From the NCBI GenBank assembly GCA_907163075.1, contig CAJQTY010000003.1, positions 300,637 through 364,636 on the forward strand: DNA of 64,000 nucleotides, in the 5' to 3' direction. This DNA comes from an uncultured Rhodocyclaceae bacterium (GTDB taxonomy: Bacteria; Pseudomonadota; Gammaproteobacteria; Burkholderiales; Rhodocyclaceae). Every line of letters starts with the position of its first letter. The first letter of the stretch is position 1. Below are positions 26,860-35,955 of this stretch, one piece after another. A program made the translations under genes and the position numbers. The notes under the pieces are model-generated. The model was not told where the DNA came from. It searched no databases and saw only the letters and a program-made list of their open reading frames with translations.

Positions 26860-28802
26860 GAAAGCACCACCAGTCGAACACCCTCCGGCTGGCTCTGAAT
26901 CGTCGGCGACTCATCCAGCACATTGCGCAGGAATGCCTCGAACATCAGCAATGTCCACAGCGGCGCACTGTAGTCCCGGTCGCCCGACTGGTGAGCATCC
27001 ACCAGATGCTGAAGATAATCGCGGTTGAACCAGCCCGTAGCCGACAAGCGCGGACCAAGCACAGCCTGCCGTACGCGCTCCTTGAGCGGTCCGCGAAACC
27101 AGCGGGCAAGCGGCACGGAAAAACCCATTTTCTTGCGATAGAGAATGTCCGGCGGCAGAAGCGGTTCCATCGCTTTTTTGAGCAAGTACTTGCCTTCCTG
27201 CCCACGCACCTTGAATGAGGAAGGTAAGGTAGCCAACCACTCGACAATTTCATGGTCCATCAAGGGCTCGCGGACTTCCAGAGCGTGCGCCATGCTGGCC
27301 CGATCCACCTTGGTATTGATGTCGCCAACCAGATAAGTCTTGAGATCGAGATACTGAATCAGCGCCAATGGATCATCGGTACTCACCCGGCCGGCATGGT
27401 ACTGAAATACCTCCTGTGCACTATAACCAGCAAGTTCAGTCTTGAACTTATTGCTGAAAAGTTGCTCACGCATTGGGTCGCGTAAAATCGAGACCGAGTG
27501 GAAGTAGGCTTCAACCGAACTGCGCGCCATACCCTCAAAGGTCGTTTTGGCGCGGAACACTCGCGGCGCCCAATCGGCTTTCGGATACACGCGCCCAAGC
27601 AGACGAAATAGCGGTTGCCGGATGGTAGGCGACAGCATGGAACGCATGCGCTCCTCCATCAAATGCAGTCGATAACGACGATAACCGCCGAAAGTCTCGT
27701 CGCCACCGTCACCCGAAAGCGCCACCGTCACGTGCTTGCGCGCCAGTTCACAAACGCGGTAGGTGGGGATCGCCGAACTGTCAGCGTAAGGTTCGTCATA
27801 GAGACAAGCCAGCGTGTCAATCAGATCAAAATCCTCGCTTTCGACCATTTCGACGTGATGGTTGGTGTGGTAACGTTCAGCGACCGTTTTGGCAAACTCG
27901 GCCTCGTTGAAGGCGGGATCGGCAAACGCGATGGAACACGTATTGACCGGCTCGTTCGACAAACCCGCCATCAGCGCCACCACCGCGCTGGAATCGACAC
28001 CACCCGAGAGAAAAGCGCCGAGCGGCACCTCGGCGATCATGCGCAGACGTATCGACTCCTTGAGTTTTTCGTTCAACTGATCGCAGGCGTCTTCAGCACT
28101 TATCGGGTTGTTCAATGTGAAACGAACATCCCAATATTCCTTTGGCTCGCCGGCAGGCTGACCGCGTCTTATTGTTAGTGAGTGCGCGGGAGGTAGCTTT
28201 CTCGCCTGGTGAAAGATGGTCCTCGGCTCGGCCACATAGCCAAGGGCAAAGTATTCTTCCACCGCTAGCGGATCGATGTCACGTGCTAATCCGCCATGAG
28301 CCAATAAGGACTTTAGTTCGGAACCAAACAGGAAAGTGCCGTCCGGTAGCAGTGCATAAAACAAAGGCTTTACAGCAAGTCGGTCGCGCGCAAGAAACAA
28401 GGTTTCACAGTTGCGGTCCCATAAGGCAAACGCAAACATGCCACGAAATCGCTTAACACATTCCGCGCCCCAGGCTTCCCAAGCGTGAACGATGACTTCG
28501 GTATCGCTGCGTGTATGGAAGACATGCCCAAGCGACTGGAGTTCGGGAATCAATTCCTGATAATTGTAGATTTCGCCGTTGAACACAATGCAAACGCTCT
28601 GGTCTTCGTTATACAACGGCTGTTGACCAGTCGCCAGATCAATAATGGAAAGTCGCCGGTGGCCCAAGCCAAGGCCAGGCTCGATATGCAAACCACCCTC
28701 GACCGGACCGCGGTGGTGCTGCGATTCGTTCATGCGTGTTAATACAGCACGATCGATGTGGCGCTTGCCTCGCGTATCAAATATTCCGGTTATGCCACAC
28801 AT
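26856..28802 (-). CDS. Exosortase A-associated amidotransferase (asparagine synthase family)
   Basis: A 648-residue protein starting MCGITGIFDTRGKRHIDR, so the glutaminase nucleophile Cys2 is present. The Ntn domain is complete (HHRGPVEGGLHIEPGLGLGHRRLSIIDL, VFNGEIYNYQEL). The synthase domain has GAFLSGGVDSSAVVALM, TVALSGDGGDETFGGYRRY and KKMGFSVPLARWF. It fits the exosortase A system amidotransferase 1 family (TIGR03108, recalled). It probably transfers amide nitrogen to a carboxyl group on the glycan, such as a uronic acid. Contrast with the Cys-less homologue at 18243-20048. Confidence 0.94.
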   Translation of the reverse strand: MCGITGIFDTRGKRHIDRAVLTRMNESQHHRGPVEGGLHIEPGLGLGHRRLSIIDLATGQQPLYNEDQSVCIVFNGEIYNYQELIPELQSLGHVFHTRSDTEVIVHAWEAWGAECVKRFRGMFAFALWDRNCETLFLARDRLAVKPLFYALLPDGTFLFGSELKSLLAHGGLARDIDPLAVEEYFALGYVAEPRTIFHQARKLPPAHSLTIRRGQPAGEPKEYWDVRFTLNNPISAEDACDQLNEKLKESIRLRMIAEVPLGAFLSGGVDSSAVVALMAGLSNEPVNTCSIAFADPAFNEAEFAKTVAERYHTNHHVEMVESEDFDLIDTLACLYDEPYADSSAIPTYRVCELARKHVTVALSGDGGDETFGGYRRYRLHLMEERMRSMLSPTIRQPLFRLLGRVYPKADWAPRVFRAKTTFEGMARSSVEAYFHSVSILRDPMREQLFSNKFKTELAGYSAQEVFQYHAGRVSTDDPLALIQYLDLKTYLVGDINTKVDRASMAHALEVREPLMDHEIVEWLATLPSSFKVRGQEGKYLLKKAMEPLLPPDILYRKKMGFSVPLARWFRGPLKERVRQAVLGPRLSATGWFNRDYLQHLVDAHQSGDRDYSAPLWTLLMFEAFLRNVLDESPTIQSQPEGVRLVVLS

Positions 28803-28897
28803 GTTATTGAGCCGCTTTTCTAGATAAATTTAACAGCCTAGCGGCTGATTTCAGCCGCCGGACGGGCGGCGCCGCTTCGTCGCCGATGCTACAGAAT
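28803..28897 (-). other. Gap with perfect hairpin inside the polysaccharide operon
   Basis: This 95-bp gap is the longest between genes in this part of the operon. It contains a perfect 8-bp-arm inverted repeat at 28841-28858 (gcggctga-tt-tcagccgc) followed by a second GC-rich stretch. There is no run of T after the stem on the minus strand, so it is not a standard terminator; it may be a partial terminator or mRNA-processing element that separates the xrtA genes from the distal genes. Confidence 0.45.
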
Positions 28898-30052
28898 TCA
28901 ATTCTCGTTAAGCACGCGATCATATAGCCCCTGATACTGCTGAACCATGGCCGTCAGGCTGTAGTGGCGCTCGACCGCCGCCCTGCCGACTTGCCCAACG
29001 CTACGCGCGCGCGCGCGATCACGAGCGTAGGCGACAATACTTTGAGCCATGGCCTCGACATCACTTACAGGTACCAGTTCACCACTTTGCCCGGCGTCAA
29101 TCAACTCGCTATTCCCGCCAACATTCGTTGCAATTACTGGCAAGCCACTTGCCATCGCTTCCAAAATTGTATTTGAAACACCTTCGGCCAGTGAAGGCAG
29201 CACAAAGCAATCTAACCCGCGCAGGATTTCCGACACATCGTTGCGCTCTCCCGGCAACCACGCTGATTCATCGCAACCTGCCTGCTTAAGCAACAATTGC
29301 GACTTTTCTCTGAGCGGCCCGTCGCCAATCATCACCAGCCTCAAGCTTTCCTTTAGCTCCGGAGAAAGTTCCAAAGCGCGAATAAAGGCGCGCGCCAGCG
29401 TCGTTTGGTCCTTTACCGTCTGCATTCGACCAACACTACCGACAAGCCAGTACGACGGATCCGAGAACGGGCAGTCGGCAATACTCGGCCGGTGCATCCC
29501 AGCCGGGTGGAAACGATGCGCATCAACTCCATTATAAATCTGTGCCACTCTGCATCGCGGAATGCCAACCTTACCGATCAGATAATCTTCGAGATCACGC
29601 GACAAGGCTATGTAATACGTCACGAACGGACGATATATTCTGCGAACCCATTGATATTTCTTGCTGGAACCGTCCAAATCGCCAATATCCCGACCATGCT
29701 CGCCGTGAATGCGTACCGGCACCCCGGCTGCCCAGGCGGGCACGACAATTTCTAGTGCCCCAAGATTGCGGCTATGAACTATGGCCGGTCTTAACCGGCG
29801 AAAGAGCTTGAACAACCGCGGATAAAGCCATAACGCGTGACCTGGTGGCTTGTGAAGCGCGACAAACTCAACATCGTCACGAACGATGCGTTTGCGAAAA
29901 TCGGTAATATCAGTGAGTGAAATAACGACGTGCCGATAAGTTTCATACGGCATGTGGTTGATCAGATTGACGACCCCGTTTTCGAGCCCTCCGATGTCAA
30001 AACTGTAAACAACATGCGCAATCAGGGGACGCGAGTCGAGACCCATCGTCAT
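28898..30052 (-). CDS. Glycosyltransferase, PEP-CTERM/EpsH1-associated (stp2 type)
   Basis: A 384-residue GT4 protein: PLIAHVVYSFDIGGLENGVVNLINHM is the typical start of the exosortase-associated sugar transferase family 2 (TIGR03088, recalled). The acceptor region has VHSRNLGALEIVVPAW, then GSVGRMQTVKDQTTLARAF, and the donor motif SLAEGVSNTILEAMASGLPVIATNVGGNSELI. Its start overlaps the xrtA stop. It adds a sugar to the growing lipid-linked repeat. Confidence 0.92.
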   Translation of the reverse strand: MTMGLDSRPLIAHVVYSFDIGGLENGVVNLINHMPYETYRHVVISLTDITDFRKRIVRDDVEFVALHKPPGHALWLYPRLFKLFRRLRPAIVHSRNLGALEIVVPAWAAGVPVRIHGEHGRDIGDLDGSSKKYQWVRRIYRPFVTYYIALSRDLEDYLIGKVGIPRCRVAQIYNGVDAHRFHPAGMHRPSIADCPFSDPSYWLVGSVGRMQTVKDQTTLARAFIRALELSPELKESLRLVMIGDGPLREKSQLLLKQAGCDESAWLPGERNDVSEILRGLDCFVLPSLAEGVSNTILEAMASGLPVIATNVGGNSELIDAGQSGELVPVSDVEAMAQSIVAYARDRARARSVGQVGRAAVERHYSLTAMVQQYQGLYDRVLNEN

Positions 30053-31599
30053 TTTTCTTCTCTGGTCCTCGTCAGAGCACGCTCGATTACTGGTCCGGCC
30101 GCATGAATAAATGCTTCCAATGCCGTTTCAGCCCCTCCCGCTTCATCCATTAAAGCGTATGCGACGATAACGGCTGAATCATCACCCTGCCCAGTGAGGC
30201 GAGACAAGGCGGTGTAAGCCTTGGCCTTGTAATCGCTGGCGGTCACATGACCGTTAACCCAGTACCACTGCCAGACAAGCATACGGGAGGAATCAACAGA
30301 ACGCAGTTCTGCGCTACGCACTACGATGGGTTGCTGATTTAGAACAATTTGACGCGTCCCGCGTGCGACCTGAGTCCACATCAAATTATTTGTACTCACC
30401 AGAACGTTAGCCGAGCTTACCATCTTGCGGCTATAGTCCTGGTTGCGATAGTAGGCAATGTACAATCCCACCTTTTGCCCATCGGAACCAAATGTATTTT
30501 GCATTTTAGCTGAGGGGTTTTCAAAGCGCGGAGTCCAGCCGGTAAGCTGATCCGGCACGACGGGCCAGTTATCAATCGGCCCGAGTGTTTCGAGTTGATT
30601 CGCCTCGTGTGGCAAACTGCGCTCGATGTGCCATTGTGCAAGCGGCCAGATAGGTGCCAGAACGATAAGCATCAGTGCGCAGAGCAATGAAGATGAATGT
30701 TCTCCTGTGCTCTGCTCGGAAGCAACCGCCGACAAAACAACTGGCGAAGAAAACTCGTCCTCGCGCCAACGTGAGCCGACCCAGAACATAATCATGATCA
30801 CCACACCGAAAAAAACCCAGCCGTAGATCAGATGGTCTACTCCAACCGCCAGTGCGTTGCCGGAAAAATGCCCGAGCATGACGATCATGTAGGCACGCAA
30901 CCAGTTGGCAATCACTGGGACAATAAATGCAATACCGACAAAAACAAGACGCCGGATTAGCGAGTGATAATTCAGATAGGCGAAGAGTGTACCGACGGTA
31001 AGCGAAGCGATGAGATAACGTACCCCACTGCACGCTTCCACTACCGACCAACTCCCGGAGGGAATCACAAAATGCAGGCCTTCACGATAAACCGGAATAC
31101 CGCTGAGGCGTAAGCCAAGGATGGCGTAGTCTGCCGTCCATTCCATCAGTTGCGGTAAGGCAAATTCACCAAAAGGGACGGAGAAGTAGAGAAAGGCCAG
31201 CGGGAAAGCGATGCGCCAAGCCACCTGCAAACCAAGAACCGCCGGCACAGTGAGCACTACCATGGTGGTGAGTGCAAACTGCGAAAGCACGCCAACGGTC
31301 GCCAATTCTCCCAGCAACCAGAAAAAACCTGCAGCGACGACTCCCACTAGGGCCAAGGCACTCGGACGAGGGCTCAATCGTGCGACATCGCTGCGGATTC
31401 GCCAAATCAACCACAAGGTGATGGGAGCCACCAGAAAACCATGCGCAAATGTTTCGGAACGCGACCAGATTTCAACCATGGTCATCGCTGTTTCGCGGTA
31501 GAGCGCGAGAATGGCGAGAAAAGCAAGGACAACAGCTGGCAGAGCCAAGCGCCACCCATTGGCGACCACATCTGTTCCGCTTTGAGCACGCTCAGTCAT
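30049..31599 (-). CDS. xrtA: Exosortase A fused to EpsI domain
   Basis: A 516-residue inner-membrane protein. The first ~290 residues hold about eight transmembrane segments and the exosortase catalytic triad: Cys190 in VVEACSGVRYL, Arg235 in ANWLRAYMIV and His256 in AVGVDHLIYGW. The C-terminal ~200 residues form the periplasmic EpsI domain, as in betaproteobacterial XrtA. The enzyme recognises PEP-CTERM tails, cleaves them and probably attaches the protein to the surface glycan. It is co-transcribed with glycosyltransferases on both sides (4-bp overlaps). No PEP-CTERM substrate is visible in the window. Confidence 0.96.
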   Translation of the reverse strand: MTERAQSGTDVVANGWRLALPAVVLAFLAILALYRETAMTMVEIWSRSETFAHGFLVAPITLWLIWRIRSDVARLSPRPSALALVGVVAAGFFWLLGELATVGVLSQFALTTMVVLTVPAVLGLQVAWRIAFPLAFLYFSVPFGEFALPQLMEWTADYAILGLRLSGIPVYREGLHFVIPSGSWSVVEACSGVRYLIASLTVGTLFAYLNYHSLIRRLVFVGIAFIVPVIANWLRAYMIVMLGHFSGNALAVGVDHLIYGWVFFGVVIMIMFWVGSRWREDEFSSPVVLSAVASEQSTGEHSSSLLCALMLIVLAPIWPLAQWHIERSLPHEANQLETLGPIDNWPVVPDQLTGWTPRFENPSAKMQNTFGSDGQKVGLYIAYYRNQDYSRKMVSSANVLVSTNNLMWTQVARGTRQIVLNQQPIVVRSAELRSVDSSRMLVWQWYWVNGHVTASDYKAKAYTALSRLTGQGDDSAVIVAYALMDEAGGAETALEAFIHAAGPVIERALTRTREEK

Positions 31600-32795
31600 A
31601 AGGGGACATCCAGATAGCGATCAATCCGTGAAAGATGAGCCCCCCAACTGTAACGCGTCAACACCCGATCCCGCGCTGCTTTGCCGATGACCGCTGCACG
31701 TTCCGGTGATTGCAGCAGTGATCCAATCTGATGCAGATAGTCCTCGACTGTTCCCGCTGTCAGAAAATCCCGTTCCGGAACGGCGTCAACAGGGCCTGCA
31801 CATTCCTGCGAGGCGACGACAGGCAAGCCCATAGCCATTGCTTCAAGGACCTTGTTCTGAATTCCTCGCGCGAGACGCAGGGGAGCAACAACAACGGCCG
31901 CATGTTGCAAATATGGACGGACATCGTCCACAGTCCCCGTAACAACAACATGCTCACTGGCTAGCGACAGAACCGCAGGAATAGGACTGCGGCCAACAAT
32001 GTAAAAGCGCAGATTTGGCCAACGTTGCAGCAATCGCGGTACAATTTCGGACGAGAACCAGGTCACGGCATCGACGTTTGGCCAGTAATCCATGGCTCCA
32101 GTAAACACCACTGGCAATTCATTGGTGCTGTATGGCGATGCCAAAACGTGTTCAGGCGAGAAAAATTCAGCGTCGACCCCATTGCACATGGCTTCAACGC
32201 GCCCCCGGCTCTCAGGAGCACTGCGGCAGAACAGTTCGGTTTCGTTATCGGTAACAAAGAAGGAATGAGTCGCCTGTTCTGCAACCGAGCGTTCGAAAGC
32301 CAACAATCGTTCGCCTTCCCTCCGGAATAGCCAGGACATTGGCCAACGATGGTTTGGGGCATATTGCGTCCACTTGGCCGAATCGACGTCGACGAAGTCG
32401 ACCAGGGTACGCAATTGCGGAAGACCTTGCACATACTGCGCCATGGCCGACGAGAAGATGACAGCCGCGTCGATTTTCTGTTCGCGCAATGTACGATCAA
32501 CCCATTCCTGCATGCCCTTGTTTCGGTAATAGGGCAGCGTCAGGGCCTCGTTGTTGAGCAGTCCAGTAAGGCTGCGTAACTTGGACATGCGAGGAGAAAG
32601 CCGGACGATGTGCATGTCGGCACAGTAGGGTGGTAGTTTGTCGACGTAAGCCTCGTCCTGCGGATCGTCGATAAAGGTTCCGAGAAACACACGGTGTGAG
32701 CGGGCAAGGTGCTTGAGCAAATTGAAGGATCGAACCTTGTCTCCTTTGTTCGGAGGATAAGGCAGGCGATGCACGAGGTATAGAAGGTTGCTCAC
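31596..32795 (-). CDS. Glycosyltransferase, PEP-CTERM/EpsH1-associated (stp1 type)
   Basis: From a GTG at 32795 the protein is 399 residues, beginning VSNLLYLVHRLPYPPNKGDKVRSFN, the conserved opening of the exosortase-associated sugar transferase family 1 (TIGR03087, recalled). An upstream ATG at 32840 would add 15 residues not found in the family and overlap the FemAB gene. Further blocks are VVFTGAMDYWPNVDAVTWFSSEI and the donor-site RLARGIQNKVLEAMAMGLPVVAS. Its stop overlaps the xrtA start. Confidence 0.9.
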   Translation of the reverse strand: MSNLLYLVHRLPYPPNKGDKVRSFNLLKHLARSHRVFLGTFIDDPQDEAYVDKLPPYCADMHIVRLSPRMSKLRSLTGLLNNEALTLPYYRNKGMQEWVDRTLREQKIDAAVIFSSAMAQYVQGLPQLRTLVDFVDVDSAKWTQYAPNHRWPMSWLFRREGERLLAFERSVAEQATHSFFVTDNETELFCRSAPESRGRVEAMCNGVDAEFFSPEHVLASPYSTNELPVVFTGAMDYWPNVDAVTWFSSEIVPRLLQRWPNLRFYIVGRSPIPAVLSLASEHVVVTGTVDDVRPYLQHAAVVVAPLRLARGIQNKVLEAMAMGLPVVASQECAGPVDAVPERDFLTAGTVEDYLHQIGSLLQSPERAAVIGKAARDRVLTRYSWGAHLSRIDRYLDVPL

Positions 32796-32803
32796 AAGAT
32801 CTC

Positions 32804-33890
32804 TCAGCCCAGATTGCGCACAACAAACGGTCCGAGCCAATTGGCCAAGCCGATCGGCATCCGCCGCCAGGTTTCAATGAGCAGCCGGTACTTGGCGTTA
32901 TTCGGGTTGTTCTGCGGAATACTGTCGCGACGATAAAGACAGTACTCGTAGTAGAGCGGCTGCGGCTCGAACCCCCAATTTTTCTTGAAGGAATACGAGC
33001 CGGTCCCCTGCTTGCTACGGCCGTAGTCAAATAACTTGACCCCTCGTTCGCAGGCACACCGCATCAACTCCCAGTATTTGAAGTCATTGGCGGCAAGATA
33101 TCTTGCCGAGAGGTCATCCCCCGCGTAGTAAGGCAACACTTCATCACGAAAGTAGAAGCTGAGAACGCTGCTCAACGGCCGCCCATCCTTGTCTACTGCC
33201 GTAAGAACCTCGCAGTCCTTGCCGAAAACCCTTTGCAGAGCCTCAAAGTAACGCTTCGGCATGGCTGGCGTGCCGTGGCGATGAACATTGTCGGCATAGA
33301 GGGCGAAAAAAACGATCAACAGTAGTATCGATCTCGCTGCGCAATCCGTTCTTGATGCCTTTGCGCACCATGGCGCGTTGTTTACGCGGGATGGCCAACA
33401 TGTTTGCTTCAACGTCCGGATCAAGGACCTTGCGAAAGCAGACGTAAAGATCCTGCATCGGCCATTCGGGATGACGCCGCTCCAGATTGCGCAGTTCAAG
33501 ATGGTCGACACCAAGTTGCCTGGCGACGGCCTGCGCTTCAGCTTCAAGTGCCGCAGCGGCTTCGGAACTGTTGCTCGCTACTCCGCCATACACGGCGAAA
33601 GGTAGAGAGACAAGCGCATTTCCAAAAATGAGGCTTTTCACGTACCCCAAAGGCAAGATTGCTTCGATGACACCCGCACGCTCAGCATAGAGAAAATATG
33701 TTTTATGGCGAAAGACTTCACCTACAATTTTCTGCCACCCGGCCTTGTGGAAGAAAGTAGCGCTAGTACAAACGTCAGCAAAGGCATCCCAACGTTCAGC
33801 CTCGACACAATCGCCAGGTTCCAAACGCCTGATTCGCAACGGTGAAGGCTCAGCCAGCCGCCCTTCCAGTTCATCGTTCGTCATATTCAT
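32804..33890 (-). pseudogene. FemAB-like acyl/aminoacyl transferase, exosortase A-associated, frameshifted in a homopolymer
   Basis: The first frame (33243-33890) contains CTSATFFHKAGWQKIVGEVF and MLAIPRKQRAMVRKGIKNGL, then fails after IDTTVDRFF. The second frame takes over with ALYADNVHRHGTPAMPKRYFEALQRVF and KLFDYGRSKQGTGSYSFKKNWGFEP, the GNAT-fold C-terminal half of the FemAB family (TIGR03019, recalled). The switch is at a run of seven A on the plus strand (33306-33312). Six would restore one 361-residue protein. Either a genuine slippage mutation, phase-variable tract or assembly error. The product would transfer an amino acid or acyl group to the glycan precursor. Confidence 0.85.
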
Positions 33891-34768
33891 GAATTTACCG
33901 GCGTGGCTTGATACGGGATTTCATCTGCACTACCGGTGAGAAATATATCGTCCATACGGCCCCAGTTGAAATCGGCAAGAAGGTGCCTAAGCCGACCTTC
34001 TGTCCGATGCAAATTCACGTAGTGTCGAAAACGAGTCTTGGCATTGATCCCCGCAATGCGCGGCTGACCAGCATCTATTTCCCAGGGATGGAAATAAAAA
34101 ACAGCTGGCTGGCGATCCTGCCGATTCACGCACTCCAGGAGCCAGCGCGACATGGCATAGGGTAAAAGGCGGAAAAATCCGCCGCCGCTTGCCGGCCAAT
34201 TGCGGTCAAAAAAACGGGCCGTGGTTACAGGTACTTCGATCAAACCGGCACGCACTCGATGTGCAAAACGCGGCGCGTCCGGCATGCCGTAATGGTCATG
34301 CACAATCGGGTAGATGCTTGAACTGTAGCGATAGCCGGCACGCTCAAGGCAATCAAAGGCCCAGAGATTGCTTTCACCGATAGAAAAACTGGGCGCCCGG
34401 TAACCTTTCACCTCGTGCCCCGAAAGATCTTCGAGCAATTTCTTGGCCGAGAAGACATCAGCAAAAAATGTGGCCTCAGTCAGATCGCTGGCGCGTTCGT
34501 GTCCATAACCATGGCTCGCGAGTTCGTGGCCGCCGTCCACAATGAGTCTAACGAGATGCGGGTAACGCTCAGCAATCCAGCCAAGGGTAAAAAAGGTGGC
34601 TTTCGCTTCGTGGGACTCGAGCATGAGAAGAATACGTTCGACATTGCGCTCAACACGGCAATCGTGCGAGTCCCATTGATCGCGAGAAATATAAGGCGCA
34701 AACGCCGAGACCTGGAAGTAGTCTTCAACATCGATAGTTAGAGCATTTTTTATTAAATTCTTATACAT
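33887..34768 (-). CDS. Polysaccharide deacetylase, exosortase A-associated
   Basis: From the ATG at 34768 the product is 293 residues, MYKNLIKNALTIDVEDYFQVSAF, matching the exosortase A polysaccharide deacetylase family (TIGR03006, recalled). A GTG start at 34789 is possible but the ATG has a better spaced gaagg site. The NodB residues are Asp in TIDVEDYF and His in ELASHGYGHERASDL, with KGYRAPSFSI and the late FYFHPWEID. It overlaps the FemAB gene by 4 bp and follows wecB. Confidence 0.92.
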   Translation of the reverse strand: MYKNLIKNALTIDVEDYFQVSAFAPYISRDQWDSHDCRVERNVERILLMLESHEAKATFFTLGWIAERYPHLVRLIVDGGHELASHGYGHERASDLTEATFFADVFSAKKLLEDLSGHEVKGYRAPSFSIGESNLWAFDCLERAGYRYSSSIYPIVHDHYGMPDAPRFAHRVRAGLIEVPVTTARFFDRNWPASGGGFFRLLPYAMSRWLLECVNRQDRQPAVFYFHPWEIDAGQPRIAGINAKTRFRHYVNLHRTEGRLRHLLADFNWGRMDDIFLTGSADEIPYQATPVNS

Positions 34769-34785
34769 CCCAACGCCTTCGCATG

Positions 34786-35955
34786 TCACTCGCGGGTTTG
34801 GAAATGCAGCGCGAGCAACGACTGCCCAAGATCGGCGGCGATACGTTCTGCAGCCTGGCCATCCCAGAGTTCAGGAATACGGCCACACTTCCCGCCACCA
34901 GACAAAAACTCATCGACGCCGTTGATAATGGCCTTGCAGTCACTGCCAACCATCGTGTTCGTGCCTTGCCCGACGGCGATCGGGCGTTCGATATTTTCTC
35001 GGATCGTCAAGCAGTGAATACCAAGCGCCGTGGTTTCCTCTTGCAAACCGCCGGAATCAGTGAGAATCAGTTTTGCTGCCGACATCAGGCCGAGCATTTC
35101 AAGATAACACTGGGGCGGCAATAAGACGATACGCTTACTGACAATTAGATCATTCAGGCCGAAACGATCAATATTGGCTCGCGTACGCGGATGTAGGACA
35201 ATAATGAGCGGCAATTTTTCTGATATCTCACGCAGAACAGCAAGCAGTGGGCGCAAGCTCTCCTCCTGATCGACACTCGACGGACGATGCAGTGTTACAA
35301 CCGCATAATCCCGTCGTCCGCCCAGAAAGACCATATCGACTCCCGCGTCGGACAAAGTCTTCTCCAGCGCGTGAGAAAATTCACGGCTGGCAAGCGGGGA
35401 ATCGATCATTACATTGCTGACGAAGCGCGCGCGTTCCTCGGCAATGCCCTCACGCAGCAGGTTATCCAAAGCACTACGCTCGGTCGTATAGAGCAGATCG
35501 GCAATCTGATCAGTCAATACCCGATTGATTTCTTCCGGCATGCTCCGGTCGTAGCTGCGTAATCCAACCTCGACATGCGCAACAGGCAAGCTATTTTCTA
35601 CGCTGACCAGTGTGCAAGCCAGCGTCGAATTAACGTCACCAACCACCAGCACACAAGACGGCTTGCAAGTATCGAGAACCGGTTCGAAACGGCGCATGAC
35701 CTTGGCGGTCTGTACCGCGTGCGTTCCCGAGCCAACCTCAATGTTGATATTGGGACGCGGCAGACACAGATCAACAAATAAGCGGTCGTTCATGTCCTTG
35801 TCGTAGTGCTGACCCGAATGAACCAGAATCGTTGGAATCCTGGGGTGATGCGCTGCAAATGCGCGCAGAAGCGGCGCCATCTTCATGAAATTCGGTCGTG
35901 CGCCAACTACGCATGTTACTGGACCAAGATCAGCAGGCCATAGTTCACACCTCAA
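34786..35955 (-). CDS. wecB: UDP-N-acetylglucosamine 2-epimerase (non-hydrolysing)
   Basis: A 389-residue GT-B-fold epimerase. Visible motifs are VVGARPNFMKMAPLLRAF (substrate P-loop-like start), HSGQHYDKDMN, VVGDVNSTLAC (about 104-114), HVEVGLRSYDRSMPEEINR and the allosteric/active-site TDSGGLQEETTALG at 299-312. It interconverts UDP-GlcNAc and UDP-ManNAc, supplying ManNAc-type sugars for the glycan. The start is probably TTG overlapping the previous stop (TTGA at 35955-35952), since the family start lies about 13 residues further in and has no in-frame ATG. Confidence 0.93.
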   Translation of the reverse strand: MRCELWPADLGPVTCVVGARPNFMKMAPLLRAFAAHHPRIPTILVHSGQHYDKDMNDRLFVDLCLPRPNINIEVGSGTHAVQTAKVMRRFEPVLDTCKPSCVLVVGDVNSTLACTLVSVENSLPVAHVEVGLRSYDRSMPEEINRVLTDQIADLLYTTERSALDNLLREGIAEERARFVSNVMIDSPLASREFSHALEKTLSDAGVDMVFLGGRRDYAVVTLHRPSSVDQEESLRPLLAVLREISEKLPLIIVLHPRTRANIDRFGLNDLIVSKRIVLLPPQCYLEMLGLMSAAKLILTDSGGLQEETTALGIHCLTIRENIERPIAVGQGTNTMVGSDCKAIINGVDEFLSGGGKCGRIPELWDGQAAERIAADLGQSLLALHFQTRE

